The notes under the pieces were generated by a model that saw only the letters and a program-made list of their open reading frames with translations, was not told where the DNA came from and searched no databases. The position numbers were made by a program, and so were the translations under genes. Below, in pieces: positions 48,176 through 59,762 of a DNA stretch of 64,000 nucleotides. The stretch is taken from contig JAODTK010005627.1 of assembly GCA_026419785.1 (NCBI GenBank), positions 62,001-126,000 of the forward strand, in the 5' to 3' direction. How positions within the stretch are numbered: position 1 is the first letter of the stretch; each line of letters begins with the position of its first letter. The DNA is from Sclerodactyla briareus. Taxonomy: Eukaryota; Echinodermata; Holothuroidea; Dendrochirotida; Sclerodactylidae.

Positions 48176-49099
48176 GTCTACTCGGATAAGCGTGACAGCT
48201 TGTATTCTGGTGAAGCTCTGGTCATTTCCTGTATTCTCCGTGCGTTGAATACCATGTCTGTTCGTATCTCCAAAAGATTGTGGCCGTCTCGTTTGCCTGA
48301 TCGTGGAGTCACGTATTGTCACTCTCTGTTTGAATTTTGTAGTGCTGTCATATCTCTCGCGATGCAGTGGGGCCACTACGTTATTTACATCTACAGTCTT
48401 CGAGCGGTTTCGCGGCGATCTTCGACGGCCGTTGAGCCACGTTTCATCTTTCTGATAGCACATGCACATTTCGTATCGTCCATGTGTGAGGGAACTCCGC
48501 CTGATGGTGACAACTTGGTGTTTTCAAGCAGGGCAATGATCTTGGATTTTGGGGCAGCTGTTTATCAGTCTGTGGCTCTGTCTCATTCTTGAGCCATGTA
48601 GACTTGACAAAAAATTAAAAATAACAAATAACCATCGACAATAGGTAGCCAGTTCTCCATTGAAATTCTTTTTTCGACCTGTCACTATATTGTTCGTTGC
48701 ACATTTTGCGGCAGTTCTGGGGGTTCTTCGCTCACTTCTTCGCCAGTCAGTCAGCCCTCTTTGTCTTTGTCTCCTTGTTCTGCTAGGCCCCGTGTAAACC
48801 GATAAAACCGATTCCGCTAATTCATCCTCTATCAGTGGGTCTCTCTACCCTTTTGTTGTGAGGTAATTTCCGGAGTGTCTGTGTGGCCACTACGGCCTAT
48901 GCCTTCTGGAACCTTTCGCTGCGCCGAGGGTGTAACGTCAGCTTTGGGTGTGTCCATTGTAGGTTTACTTTTCATGTTTTTCTTGCCTGACAGTCTAGCT
49001 CGGCCAACTCATGGCTGCGTGCAATCTAATATGAAGCGCCGTGTAATTCGATACAGCTGGTCTGGGCGTACATGTTCATCAGTATCTTTCTGCTCTCAG

Positions 49100-49522
49100 T
49101 ATTATTATTATTATTATTATTATTTTATTAATTACTTATTATATTATTATTATTATCACGTCCCCCAGCTAGTCCGGAAACTAACCGATTGCCAGTCTGG
49201 ACGTTTCCGTCCGCTCTGTCTTGTGGTCGCCGTGTTCCTCATTACCGCCGCGTGTTTCTCTGACTTCTCCGCCGAGTCCGGTGGTTGTTACTCGAGTAGC
49301 TGGTCGTGTAGATCCCTCTGTCCCTGTAGATATAACCAGACCTCCCTCCTGCTTCTTTTCGGGAGCTGCAATGCTCGCTACCCACGAGGCTCGACCCCTT
49401 ACGTTGCTACTGCAGGACAAACTTGGGTCGGCCCGGACTGCGTGTGTTACCACATGAAGGGCCAATTGGATTTGTACCTTCCTGACATAAAAACAGTCCT
49501 CCACAGGGCTGTCGGTGGGTTT
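49100..49522 (-). repeat. Element X, copy C, with (AAT)n tail
   Basis: ATT tract at 49,100-49,157, then the X body to 'GCTGTCGGTGGG'. It carries the B-box-like GGGGTCGAGCCTC (plus-strand complement at about 49,388-49,400). A 216-residue plus-strand frame (48,875-49,525) crosses it and reads through the ATT tract as a tyrosine run; this is a by-product, not a gene. Confidence 0.7.
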
Positions 49523-49829
49523 TAAAAGATATTTTTTAAATACTAAGGTTGGTGGCATCCCCAATAGAGGTGAATACGAAAGACTAGGCCATGAACACCC
49601 ATCAATTCATAAATACCGCACCGCGCGGTCATGATGGGGACCGTCCCAAAACCCCGTCGAATAGATCGACGCTGCCGTTCGCGGATATCAGGGCAAAATC
49701 GCTCCAACATGATTTAAAACTGATTTTCATTGACTATAATAACTTTCTTATACCATAGTGTTGGAACAAATTGATCAGATTGTCTATGACTGTTCTCTGG
49801 ACCCAACTCTGTTATATTTATATTTGAGA

Positions 49830-50010
49830 TGGCAAAACTGTCTCGCACACGGGCGTAATCCTTGGATAGGCGGATATATCCCCCCCCTACTTTTAAAGTG
49901 GCGGGGAATGGCCTACACAAATATACCCCCATTTTTCAGGCAACTGGCCTTTCTTGTGGGGAAGCCATTTTTTAAACTACACGCTCTATTTTGTTTCATG
50001 GTGTCATCCC
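49830..50010. repeat. Block Y, copy C, with hairpin
   Basis: 'GTCTCGCACACGGGCGTAATCC', then the hairpin at 49,881-49,906. Homology to the other Y copies ends near 50,010. Confidence 0.65.
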
Positions 50011-50024
50011 TCCCCATATCGGTA

Positions 50025-50715
50025 CCGTACACACACAGCCGAACTGCCAGTCCGACCTCCCACATGTCAGGGACCATTGTCTATGAATTCCAGAGTGCAC
50101 AAGCTCGTAAGATCGTGCGATGCGTACTGCAACTAGAATTGGTCTTGAAAATTTCCAAACTCACAAGACTGCACAAACAATGCGTCGCCACGAAACTGAG
50201 TGCTCAACAAAACAAAATAGTACCTTGTAGCACAGTGTAGAGGTCGTAATAAACTCCATCTGCAGACAGTCTGTTTTCTGCTCTTTTAGAGGCTCATCAG
50301 TGCAGCTTCATAATTTAATCGCGAACTGAAATGTACAACTGCACAGACGAAACCTGCCCAGTCTTACCTTCCACAGGGACGCATTGTCTATGAATTCCAG
50401 AGTGCACACGCGTAAGAGCGTGCGATGCGGAATGCAAATAGAATTGCGTCCTTGGAAATTCAAACTAACAAGTCTACACAAACAATGCGCCCTCACGACG
50501 AAACTAGAGGTGCTCAACAAAACAAAGTATTAACTTGGTAGAAACAGTGTAGAGGAGGCGTAATAAAACTCATTGCAGGACCAGTCCTGTTGCGCTCTTT
50601 GAGGCTATCAGTGCAGCTCAGAGTGTGAATCGCGACTGAAAATGTACAACTACACAACGAAAAACATGCCAGTCCATACGTGCCACCAGGAGCATTGTTA
50701 TTGAATTCGAGGCAG
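50025..50715. repeat. ~310 bp tandem array (two units and a partial third)
   Basis: 'CATTGTCTATGAATTCCAGAGTGCAC' begins at about 50,075 and 50,382, and a worn version at 50,693, giving steps of 307 and 311 bp. Each unit also has 'CACAAACAATGCG', 'GCTCAACAAAACAAA' and 'TCGCGACTGAAAATGTACAACT'-type words. It starts where S2 copy C breaks off. Not coding. Confidence 0.88.
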
Positions 50716-50985
50716 ATTTGATTAAAATTATTGTTGAAACACATTGGTTCTAAATCTTTTCGGAGAACAAAAGCAAATTCAGCATATAGCACACCACCTG
50801 TTGAAGAAAAGTCTTTTATAAGTTACATGAAAATAAAAAGGTGTTCCATACATTACGAAGAGCATAGTTTGAACAGCGCTTCCAGGTCTAAATTGCGTCA
50901 GCAACACACATCTTAACCCAGCTTTTTTTTAAACTATCAGCATATGACAAAGAATCTACCATTTTAAACCTCTTTTTTTTCCTCT
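50715..50985. other. No recognised feature
   Basis: A 61-residue plus-strand frame (50,731-50,916) with no known family; otherwise unassigned. Confidence 0.5.
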
Positions 50986-51750
50986 GCCATTATATCCCCG
51001 CGACACTGGAAGGTCGGGGATTGGGATATTATGGTGTTGGGTGTTGTGTAGCCGCGGGCCGCCGCGCCGCCGCCGTCCCAGGCTCCGCCGTCCCCTCCGG
51101 AAACGTAGGCGTTAGCGCAATTAACTTTTAACGCTTTATCCGATTTGATCTGAAACTGTTAAATGCCGTCCTAGTAAAATCTCGGATGAGTTCGCAAGGG
51201 GGCCATAGCTGCAAGCTTGGGGCCGCTAATTTGCATAATTTACGCGAAATTTCAAAGTAGTAGGATTTGAACGAAACTTGGTGGTGGGACTATAGTTGAT
51301 CCCGTAAAATGTGGAAGTCATTCAAGGTCAGAAGGTCAAATTTACGAAATTTTCAAAATTTGTTAGAATTGTGGTTAGATTTGAACGAAACCGGGTGGGA
51401 GGGAATTTAGGTGAGTCCCGAAAAAATTGGAGGTCATTTCAGGTCATAGGAGGTCATAGTTGCGGAATTATGCGATTCCAAACTTCGTCAGGATTGGAAC
51501 AAAAACTTGGTGGTTGGGGGCTACCTTCATTCTCTCAAAGTGAGAAGAAATCAAAGCCAACGTGGGTCAAGTTTGCATAAGTTCATGTGCCTATTAATTC
51601 ATGAATCACAAAAAACTTGGTGGATGAAAGGTTATCTTGGTTCTGACCAGAAAGGGGGGTGGTCTTAATGGGGTTTTAGATACTTTTTCCCAACGATTGC
51701 TCAAAAGAGGGGCTATACACGTGGGCCGTTTACACGCCTACACATGTCTA
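50986..51750. repeat. ~110 bp tandem family, second site
   Basis: Opens 'TATATCCCCGCGAC' (50,992) and closes 'GAGGGGCTATACACGTGGGCCG' (about 51,703), which may be worn inverted ends. A GC-rich stretch (51,045-51,110) leads to 'GGCGTTAGCGC', shared with 36,850. The anchor AAACTTGGTGG falls at about 51,275, 51,386 (changed), 51,504 and 51,612, giving steps of 108-118 bp. Confidence 0.72.
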
Positions 51751-52360
51751 GTTACAAACGAGGACAGATCGGTAATTTCATTCTGGTTTATTTATTCCAG
51801 ATAAACTTGAAAAATGAATAATTTAGATCCTTGAGGAAAAATTAATTGGCGGGTTGTAAGCTCTTTGAATAAATACACAAGTTGTGAAAAGCAAGAGTTG
51901 ATAACCGGGCAATGACCATCGGTTGTGTTGGACAGGTTCTTGAGGCAAAAAGAAAGGTTTAGATTCGTTCGAAGGTCAGGGCATTTTAAAAGCTAATTTC
52001 AATAACCAGTGATATAATCGCTGTTTTGCCAAAAGTGGATAACAATTGATTTGACAGTATGGCTTGAATTCGGTTCTACGGCTGTTTAGACTGGCAACGA
52101 ATTTCAGCTGACTCGACCGATAGCCTAGAATAGAACCAATCGGCTATTGTGAACTGTCTCTGATGACGTCTCGGTTGCTTGTCGGAGAAGGACCGAGGCC
52201 GGGCGGGTGGCTGTAAGAGTAGTGAAATGGCTTAGGGCGGTTGCCTGCTCACAAGAGCCAGCGAGGGACTGAAGACTCGAAGTAGGGAGCTGGACAACAT
52301 GGCTAATGGATCCGGATGAGAATCGTTTCTTGGCAGTTGTTGAATGCCGTCTCAATTTGT
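51750..52360. other. No recognised feature
   Basis: Unassigned, no stable frame; an 83-residue minus-strand frame (52,125-52,376) is not recognised. Confidence 0.5.
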
Positions 52361-52870
52361 GGGTATGGTAACCCATGTTTCCGGCTAAGAAGTATCCACT
52401 GAGGGGTTACCATTTGGTGGTACCCATGGGGGTGGGGTGGTCAGAAATGAGGTAGGCTACTTCTGGAAAGGTTTTGTTGTAGGTGTTCATGTGTTGGTGT
52501 GCGGTTTGCGTGTCCGTCATAGTTTTTTTATGGGTCCTCGTCAAAATATTTCCAGTTTAGAAGTGGCCGACATGGTCAAATTCAACACCACCTAAATCAT
52601 TCACGGAACACACCTTTTCCTCGAAAAATAGGCCAAAAAAGAAATCAAATTGGTGGGAATTTGGGGAGGGAGGAGAGAACCACATTTTGTGGCAATTTCT
52701 GTTTCCAGGAACCTTTTCACTTTTTCCAAGATTTTGTGATCCCAAATGACCGAAAGATTTCAATTTTCAACAAGAAGGTAATGAATTACACAATTACAAC
52801 TGCGTCATGCAATCAGGACATCAAATATTGACCCAAATTTTTATTTTAGGAGAGGGAGTGATGGTTGTTT
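52361..52870. repeat. Diverged fourth copy of the X-box repeat
   Basis: 'GGGTATGGTAACCC', 'AGAAGTATCCACTGAGGGGTTACCATTTGGTGGTACCCATGG' and 'TCTGGAAAGGTTTTGTT' match, in order, 10,085-10,190, 23,627-23,720 and 45,880-45,985. Later words ('TTTTAGGAGAGGGAGTGATGG') match 10,738-10,755. Only half of the palindrome pair is present. So this part of S2 is a dispersed repeat in its own right. Confidence 0.65.
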
Positions 52871-54619
52871 ACTTGAAGGTTTCATAACCCTAAGGATAGG
52901 ATCCCATTAGATGCGTATGCGTGTCCGGGCTTAATGTGAAAATCACATAACTACGAAAACGAACGTTTGTTTCAGAAGGGAAAAACACTGCGAAAAGACT
53001 GAGAAAATGAACAAGCCCATGCAAATTTTCGTTGCTTGGCTTAATTTAGGAAGATACTCCTTAGAATCTATTCGCACGGGTGATAGATCCGTATACGACT
53101 TGGTACATGTTGCTTATTTCGCCTATCTCAGTGTTGGTTTGACAGTTAATCTATCGACCAGGCTTAATACGACCAGGGTTCTCTGGTGGGGCCTCACTTG
53201 GCCTCCTGAACCGTAGAAATCAAGGCTCACCCAGACACTCTTACCATGTATCTATCCTCGCGATTGGCTTCTCCACGCCCAGCGCAACCGGACCATGGAG
53301 AATGGTTCAGAAGTCCCCGCCTCCAGCATCACGTGTTACCAGCGGCAAGTAAACAGAGTTGCAACTCAATGGGATGGTTTGGTCGAATGGTAACACCACT
53401 TTTCCTGAAGTTTCATGCCACGGTTCAATGTCATGGCGACGCTAATTGAAACCAAGCATGAATAAACTCAAAACTCCGAACGATTTGAGCTTCGGTGAGG
53501 AGCCCATTTGTCTTAAATACATATCGTAGTTTCTTGAACTTCGTGCTTTCATATTTCTTGACCCTCTCGTAAGTTAGTATTATGGAGTTTAAACGCTTCA
53601 TTAAAGAAAATGCACTTGTATGGAATACGCATCAGCCGCCAATTTAGATTAGAGAAAAACGTTATGATCCTTTTGGAGCACGTCAAAAAATGAGGAATAT
53701 CGGTGACTTTAACCACCAGAGCATCACACAAATTATGGAGAAGAGGACCGAAAAAAAAATTGTCAGCTATCTCGGAGAGTTCGGATGGACCCTTATTGCT
53801 CCCCAAGCTTGCTCAGGACAGCAGCAGAGACGGGCAAATACCAGAATGTCTTCTCACATCGTCAAACTAGGTTGCCCCCAATCGCCCAACAAAACAGGTA
53901 AACTATTTGTATTATGGCTCTAAACTACGTTCGATAACTCTTCGTCATCCTGGCAGGTTACTACCCTCAACAGATCAATTTAAAAAATCCAACAGGACCA
54001 GGGATAATATGTGTCGGCTATATGTCAAAGCAGAGGTTGGAGATTTTTCATATCGAAACGGAAGCGATAGCTGCGTAGTCGGTATGCCAACAGTGAAAAC
54101 AAGAGACTACTTTTATCGTATGTTGGACCATACACGCATTCGATATTCTAAGGCACAAACAAGTTCCTCGTATACGAATAAGAATCTTCATTGTAAACCA
54201 CGGTGGAAAACGAAGGGGTAAAAAACATAAGGTTTGTTACACTTGTCAATGAGGTGGGTACCACTGACAAAACGAGGAATACCTCGGTTAAATAGGGCAT
54301 TGAGGCCGGCTCTCTGCCACCTTCGCTTTTGCGGAAATGGGCTGTTGGAATCAATTGAGCACTCCTGGGGTTTTATGCGGTTTAGAAAATCTTACCACGC
54401 GTACACATGTAACGTGTGTAAGTTATTTTATAATTGAATTTTACAGTACCGGAGTTCTGCGGTAGCTTTTCAGGTTTAAGCATTACCTCGGTGACCATGT
54501 GAAGAGTCTATCTCCTCTGGCTTATCCGGAGGGATACGCATTGGATATGGAAATAAGTACGTTTCCTCGTTTGGGTAAGGTGAAAAACACACTTACCTCG
54601 TTTTCCACAAAGACAAGTA
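52870..54619. other. Unassigned 1.75 kb
   Basis: Short plus-strand frames (53,007-53,216; 53,690-53,923; 53,907-54,221) are not recognised and have no splice or repeat context I can support. This is one of the few parts of the window with no visible match elsewhere in it, so a host exon cannot be excluded. Confidence 0.45.
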
Positions 54620-54691
54620 TGTGCGGTGGGGTGTGTGTTTGTGTTGTGTGTGTGTGTGTTGTGTTGTGTGTGTGTGTTGTGGTGTGTGTGT
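54620..54691. repeat. (GT)n microsatellite
   Basis: Interrupted GT units with a few doubled T or G. Confidence 0.9.
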
Positions 54692-54829
54692 AGGTTTGTA
54701 AATGGTGGAAAATTTTAAAAAAAAAACCCGATATACTAATGAACGCAAACATCCATTACGTTCAAAAAACCTAAGGTTAAGTCAGACAACACGAGGTTAC
54801 AGGGAGAAAGAGAACACTATTGCCTTTGC

Positions 54830-55410
54830 AGTCAGGTCTAATGTCCCTATGGTCAAGAGAGGTCAAAGTCTGGAATGGGCTTGTAAGCACGATGACTGTG
54901 CAACGAAACAATGTAGAGAACTCCTACTTAACGAGATAGATTATCCCTATCGTTCTAGGTCGGGACTAAAGTAGCATAAGGTCAACAAAAGTCTTAACAA
55001 CTTGTGAGCACAATAACTGTGTAATGAAATGATGTAGAGATTCATATATTGCCCAAGTAGTTTTCATTAGAGTAGATGATCCCTATTGGTTTGGGGTTAG
55101 GTCCAGTTCACCTGAGTCAACAGAGGTCGAAGGTCAAAAAAATCACGTGAGCATAAGAACTCAGCAACGGATGATAGAGAGCTCATACTCGGCATGACGA
55201 GTGGCACATGGTGTTTGTAGATGACTAATATCGTTGGAGGCGAGTCAAAAGTCAACGAAGGGCAAACAGAGGTCGAGTTCTGAAGAAAAAAAATCGTGAG
55301 AAGATATCTGCACGCAAACGGAATGAGGAAGATAACTCAAACTTGGCACGAGTAGATTATCTAATCGTCGTCTTAGAGTCAGGTCGAAGATCACCTAAGG
55401 TCTGTCCCAT
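54830..55410. repeat. ~120-147 bp tandem array
   Basis: The anchor 'TTGTGAGCACAATAACTGTG' and its variants fall at 54,881, 55,003, about 55,145 and about 55,292. Each unit has 'GTAGATGATCCCTAT' and 'GGTCAACAGAGGTCGAAGGTCAA'-like words. The 144 bp pair at 6,856 is of a similar type. Confidence 0.82.
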
Positions 55411-56750
55411 TATAGAGGCATGAACCAAAAAAAACTTCTTTCGGTCGTTCAGTGGCGGGACAATGGAAGCGCTGAGTCCTTGGGTTCTTGTAAGGTCCCT
55501 ATAGGATCAAGGGGATGACTGGCTCTAGCTTCTGCTCTACTGACTGGGAGGCACGTAAAAACCCATACTAGGTCTGTCGAATCTATGCTTCTTACTACAT
55601 TCAAAGTTGAAATAACCCTTTCTTGGACTGATTGATGTTACTGGCCTCTCCTCGGTGGTCGTGCCTGCCAGTTCCCGTTGGTGCATGTTTAGTATGTGAG
55701 AGCCAATTGAAAATGAACTAATTTATCTTGGCATCATGGATGATGCTCCAGTGTTTCTCTTGTTATTTCTACTGTTTTGGATGTGTAATGGTTTTGTGTT
55801 TGTTCTCCTCATCGTTTCGTCTCGAAAATGAACTACAAGTGAACAAAACGACAGAATAATGTAGGGTCCACCCACTGACAGAGGGAGAACGAACGGACAT
55901 ACACAAAGGCTGATTGAACTGCTTACATGCAGCTAAAAAAGAGGAAATCATGAGAAGTTGGTGCGAAACATGCGCAGTAGTCTTCTTTCATTGAACGTAC
56001 AGCAAACAAATAAAATAATGAAACCATTAAATTTAAAACACCACTTTAACTATTCGATGACTACTTTAGCGGTTCTTAGGTATTGGCTTCAGTGGCGTGC
56101 CCAACGGGGGAGGGGGCTTGGCCCGCCCACCTCTGTCGATAGTCGGGGGAAGAAGCTAGTTGTGGGAAATCCCTTGGATGTACATGTTAGTAAGCATAGG
56201 TCATGTTGCCATACTATCACTAATATTATCAATTCATGTCGATCACGTCACAGAATACTACCTTCATATTGTCCATAGGAGGCACTATTTTGCGTCTAAG
56301 CAATTTTGTTAACGAAACATTTTCCAAAGGAGAGTTACCCTTCCCTATATCGTTGAGGGTTTCATAAGCCCCCCCCCCCCCCCACACACACACACCACAA
56401 ATGCAGCGCACGCCACTTTTGGTCTTACTGACACTGAATAACATTTCACCGCCACAGTATATAAGTGGATCGCTAATTGATTTAAACATTGATTTATGAC
56501 CTAAAGAAACACCAAAACAGTCCATTGCTGAAAATGACACACGACTTAGTGGTTTCTTGAAAGCCTTGGTCCATGGAAAACCTCGTGGTGGCAGGACATT
56601 ATAGGTGGTATGTAACGGTTAACGACACATCCACACACGTATGTTAGATTTTTTCAGGCCCACCAAGACAAGCCGTCACACACACAGCTGTACTGAGGTT
56701 GTAGTCAATAACATTTGATAGAACGACCACCGAGTATGCAATGAACTCAG
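55410..56750. other. Unassigned 1.3 kb
   Basis: Contains a C run with CA units at 56,370-56,396 and small open frames (55,958-56,278 plus; 56,229-56,540 minus). No family recognised. Confidence 0.5.
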
Positions 56751-56751
56751 A

Positions 56752-56752
<1 letters not shown>

Positions 56753-56791
<39 letters not shown>
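56753..56791. repeat. (AGT)n microsatellite
   Basis: Thirteen clean AGT units, the only trinucleotide tract here that is not ATT. Confidence 0.95.
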
Positions 56792-57378
56792 TGGTTGAGT
56801 CTCGTCTATCCGGACATGCCTCATGATTCAACTTCCGCAAAGTATCACGATCTTGCACAAGGTTTATTGTCTCCTCAAATCTGTTTATGTTGGTGTCTCC
56901 TGAATTGCGATTTGATTTTTTCCGAGCAAGGTAGTCACAGGTCTCCCATACTCAGACAAGGAGCATCAATTACTGTATCAAGGATGACTGCTATATTTGC
57001 TCATTTATCATTCGTGTAGCCATGAGAAAAATCTCAGCGTCCCCATTTTTTGGGAGGGGGGTGACCCCCAGCAGAGACCCCGAAAAATGCATTAGATAAT
57101 AACTGATTTGCTAAAAGGTTTGTGTAAAAGTTTTGACAACTCAGCTGCTCAGAGCAACGATGTGCGTATTCTCTGTGGGGGAACATACAATCATCACTAA
57201 CGAAGCTGGTCCGACCAGTCGACTCATCGTGTTTAAAAAAACATGCGTCTTCAAACGATTCCTCGTCCAACAATCAGAGACATTTCTAGGAGTTACATAA
57301 CACATATGACGTCTTGTTTTTTTTTGTTTTTTTTACATCACATTACTGAAAGCTTATAAGATGAAATATGAAATTGAC
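56792..57378. other. No recognised feature
   Basis: Unassigned; a T-rich run at 57,317-57,334. Confidence 0.5.
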
Positions 57379-57735
57379 CTAACCACCACCGACCCTTCAG
57401 AAGTTCCATATTGGAGGTACAATTTTGGATTTGTTCCTCCATAGTCACATCCGCTGTTCGGGTGAACCATACGTCGATTAATGACATTGGCAATTGTAAG
57501 GGGTCGCTGAATTGCGAATGGAGCAGCTCGCCGCGTAGTAGCAGGACGGCGACTGGTTATACGGACAATTGCAGTAGGGAGAATGACCAGTAACTCGAAA
57601 AACAGCCACCGTACCCTTCAGAGACATCAGGGAAGCATGCGACGGTAATAAGAACCACGCGACCAGGATGGACAACAGCGACGGAACGTCATGACTGTAT
57701 CGGGTAGTTATCGGCTAGCTGTGGGTACGTACGAG
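57379..57735 (+). repeat. Element X, plus-strand copy outside S2
   Basis: Starts 'ACCACCGACCCTTC' and follows the minus-strand copies through 'GGAGGTACAATTTTGGATTTG', 'AAGGGGTCGCTGAATTG', 'CGACGGTAATAAGAACCACG' to 'ATCGGGTAGTTATCGGCTAGCTGTGGGTACGTAC', exactly where the (AAT)n tail follows in the others. The tail is lost, and block Y is not attached. This copy fixes the limits and orientation of X. Confidence 0.7.
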
Positions 57736-58590
57736 ATTAAAACGTGTGTATATTATAACAACAGCAACAACTATTCTTTCAAGCCCATTCAAGGTCAACA
57801 AAATAATAAATGCTATGATAGCTTGAAAACACTCGATTTATCAACTTATCAAGATTGTTATGTTAGTTACAAATCCCAATCACCACTCATGGAGCACAGT
57901 GGGACTAAGCATCGAGGTAACTACGACCTCGTACACCCGCTTCTCCGAATCCCCTGGTCTCCTCTCCTGATTAAGCGTCGGCCGAGGCCTTGAAAGTTTG
58001 TGGCCATATTTCCTATTTGGTCCAGTTGCTCAAGTACGCTAAATCAAAACTTTTGCAGACCCATTATTGCCAGCTGATTGAAACCATGTCGTGCAGGAAT
58101 TGGAATCCAAGCTGACAAGCATTGAGGAAGATGAATGTGACATTATGTATTGAATGAATGAATAATCATATATGATACCGTGAGAGCAATCGCTAAAATT
58201 TCCCCTCGCTTCGCGTGTGACACAATCTTTTATAGCAACCGATTCCAAATGCAGAATAAATGTCTCATCATTCGGGTTCTCCGGACAAATTTCGACCAGA
58301 AGAGATGATCGAGAAAGTGCAAAGAAATTATTGCAGTAGCGGCAGACCCAGACCCATAAGCTTTCCCCCTACTGCCCTAGCGGGTCCCCAAGGACGGGAA
58401 TTGAACCCGTGTTTGACCGTTGGGGTCGTTACAGAGAAACTGTTGTGGTCATTATAGACTCATGCATAACAAACAAAACAATCCAAAACAATGCTCCAAA
58501 ACAATCAGCAGTGTCGCTTATAGCTATGATCGCATAGATGCCAACACTTTCCTTTTCTGGGAGTAATCATACTATTCTCACTCAAATATT
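57736..58590. other. Unassigned; one tRNA T-arm-like word
   Basis: At 58,391-58,405, read on the minus strand, ACGGG-TTCAATT-CCCGT forms a perfect 5 bp T stem with a canonical T loop. No acceptor, D or anticodon arm can be fitted around it, so it is at most a tRNA fragment or a SINE B box. The rest is unassigned, including a 100-residue plus-strand frame at 57,691-57,993. Confidence 0.35.
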
Positions 58591-58800
58591 TAGATAGGTA
58601 TGTCCAGTCATTTCAGGTCACAGGAGGTCAAATTTGAATAATTTATGCGATTTTCCCAACTCTGTTGTATTTAAACGAAACTTGGAGAATGTGGAGTACC
58701 GTTGTTCCCAAACAACTGGTAGGTCATTTCAAAGTCACCGAGGTATTTTCTACGGGGATATAAACGTCGGCGGTTTTCCGCCCGTCACCTAGTCACCATG
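58590..58800. repeat. Single unit of the AAACTTGG / GGGGATATA family
   Basis: 'TCATTTCAGGTCACAGGAGGTCAAA', 'CGAAACTTGGAGAATGTGG' and the closing 'CGGGGATATAAACGTCGGCGGTTTTCCGCC' match the ends of the sites at 36,840-37,540 and 50,986-51,750. Confidence 0.72.
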
Positions 58801-59114
58801 GAAGTCGTCTCCTGTATCGTGTTTTCTTCAAGCATGTTTTGTGAATGTTAATGCCGTTTTCCGAGTGCATTTGCAAATTTCTGGAAAAATACTTGGCCTC
58901 GTGCCAAATAAAACTCAGTTCAACGCAGGAGTTAAAGCCACCGCCTTCGGCGCGGAATGACAATTGCGTAATCCCCCTTCCCCCCCCCCCCCCAGAAAAA
59001 AAAAGCAACACACTACACATTAAGCTGTTCACGTTTGTATGCCCATCACTATGCAACTCGGCGTGTAGACGAGATTCTCCCCATTCTCTGATCATTAATT
59101 AAAGCTAATTTTTA
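58800..59114. other. No recognised feature
   Basis: Unassigned; a C run at 58,980-58,993 followed by an A run. Confidence 0.5.
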
Positions 59115-59350
59115 AATTGTCACGTAACACACTCTTAAAAATGTTGTGTAGACTTCACACAACAGTCTTGTAAATAGGCACAACATCCCGGTGTTATGTA
59201 ACTGTGTAAGAAGTTACATAACATCTGTAAAGGTTGTGTAAAAATACACTAATTGTTCGGGGTATAAAACAATGCTGGGTGTAATTTAATACACAAACAC
59301 GGGATAGGGGATGCTATGTTACACAAATATTAAGAAGAATGCACTCTTAG
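59115..59350. repeat. AT-rich palindromic repeat, MITE-like
   Basis: Begins 'ACACACTCTTAAAAATGTTGTGTAGA' and ends near 'GCACTCTTAGAA'. It is full of TGTGTA/TTACACA words and holds a perfect 11 bp inverted repeat (GTTATGTAACT at 59,193, its complement ending at 59,222). Element type is uncertain; clear terminal inverted repeats are not seen. Confidence 0.4.
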
Positions 59351-59672
59351 AAACCCAACCAATTCATCATCTTTCGGACGTATGCTGATAGGTTTGGAGG
59401 GGGATCTATAAAGTTATGTGCTGGTAAGTTTGCGTCAGAAGAGTTCCGGAAAATGGTTGTGCACGCTGTTCGTGCAAAGTCGGAGGGCCAGTGTACACCT
59501 GTGACCTCTCTATTATCATTATCACCTCATTAATGTAGCCGAGAATAGGCTTATAGAGCAATCAATAAGAAACAGCCAGTGGAGGATAGCAAGCGCTTTC
59601 TCTTCATTTCAGCTACAACGTTACCCCTAGTGCATGTGCAGTGATTTTGCGTGGAACCTCGGGATGAAGATG

Positions 59673-59762
59673 TCGGTTCGTATCCCCAGTAGCAAGGTTT
59701 GTTTTGTGGGTTCTCAGTCGGTTCGTATCCCCAGTAGCAAGGTTTGTTTTGTGGGTTCTCAA
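59673..59762. repeat. 45 bp tandem duplication
   Basis: 'TCGGTTCGTATCCCCAGTAG...' is repeated at 59,718 with only a final-base difference. It is the cleanest duplication in the window, so the most recent, or an assembly slip. Confidence 0.95.

Larger units (their letters stand above)
43016..50010. repeat. Segment S2, copy C
   Basis: Joined directly to S1 copy 2. It includes the B/C-only block (44,265-45,775), the X-box pair, both SINE candidates, ATT tract, element X and block Y, and departs from the others near 50,010, shortly after the Y hairpin. No host gene recognised. Confidence 0.88.

Noticed and set aside
48875-49525. 216-residue plus-strand frame
   Set aside because: It reads through the (ATT)n tract as a tyrosine run and across element X in antisense; not open in copies A or B.
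56676-57019. Serine-rich or tyrosine-rich proteins at the AGT tract
   Set aside because: Both are translations of the (AGT)n microsatellite on the two strands.
58391-58405. tRNA gene on the minus strand from a perfect T arm
   Set aside because: No complementary acceptor strand or D/anticodon arm within tRNA distance; kept only as a fragment.
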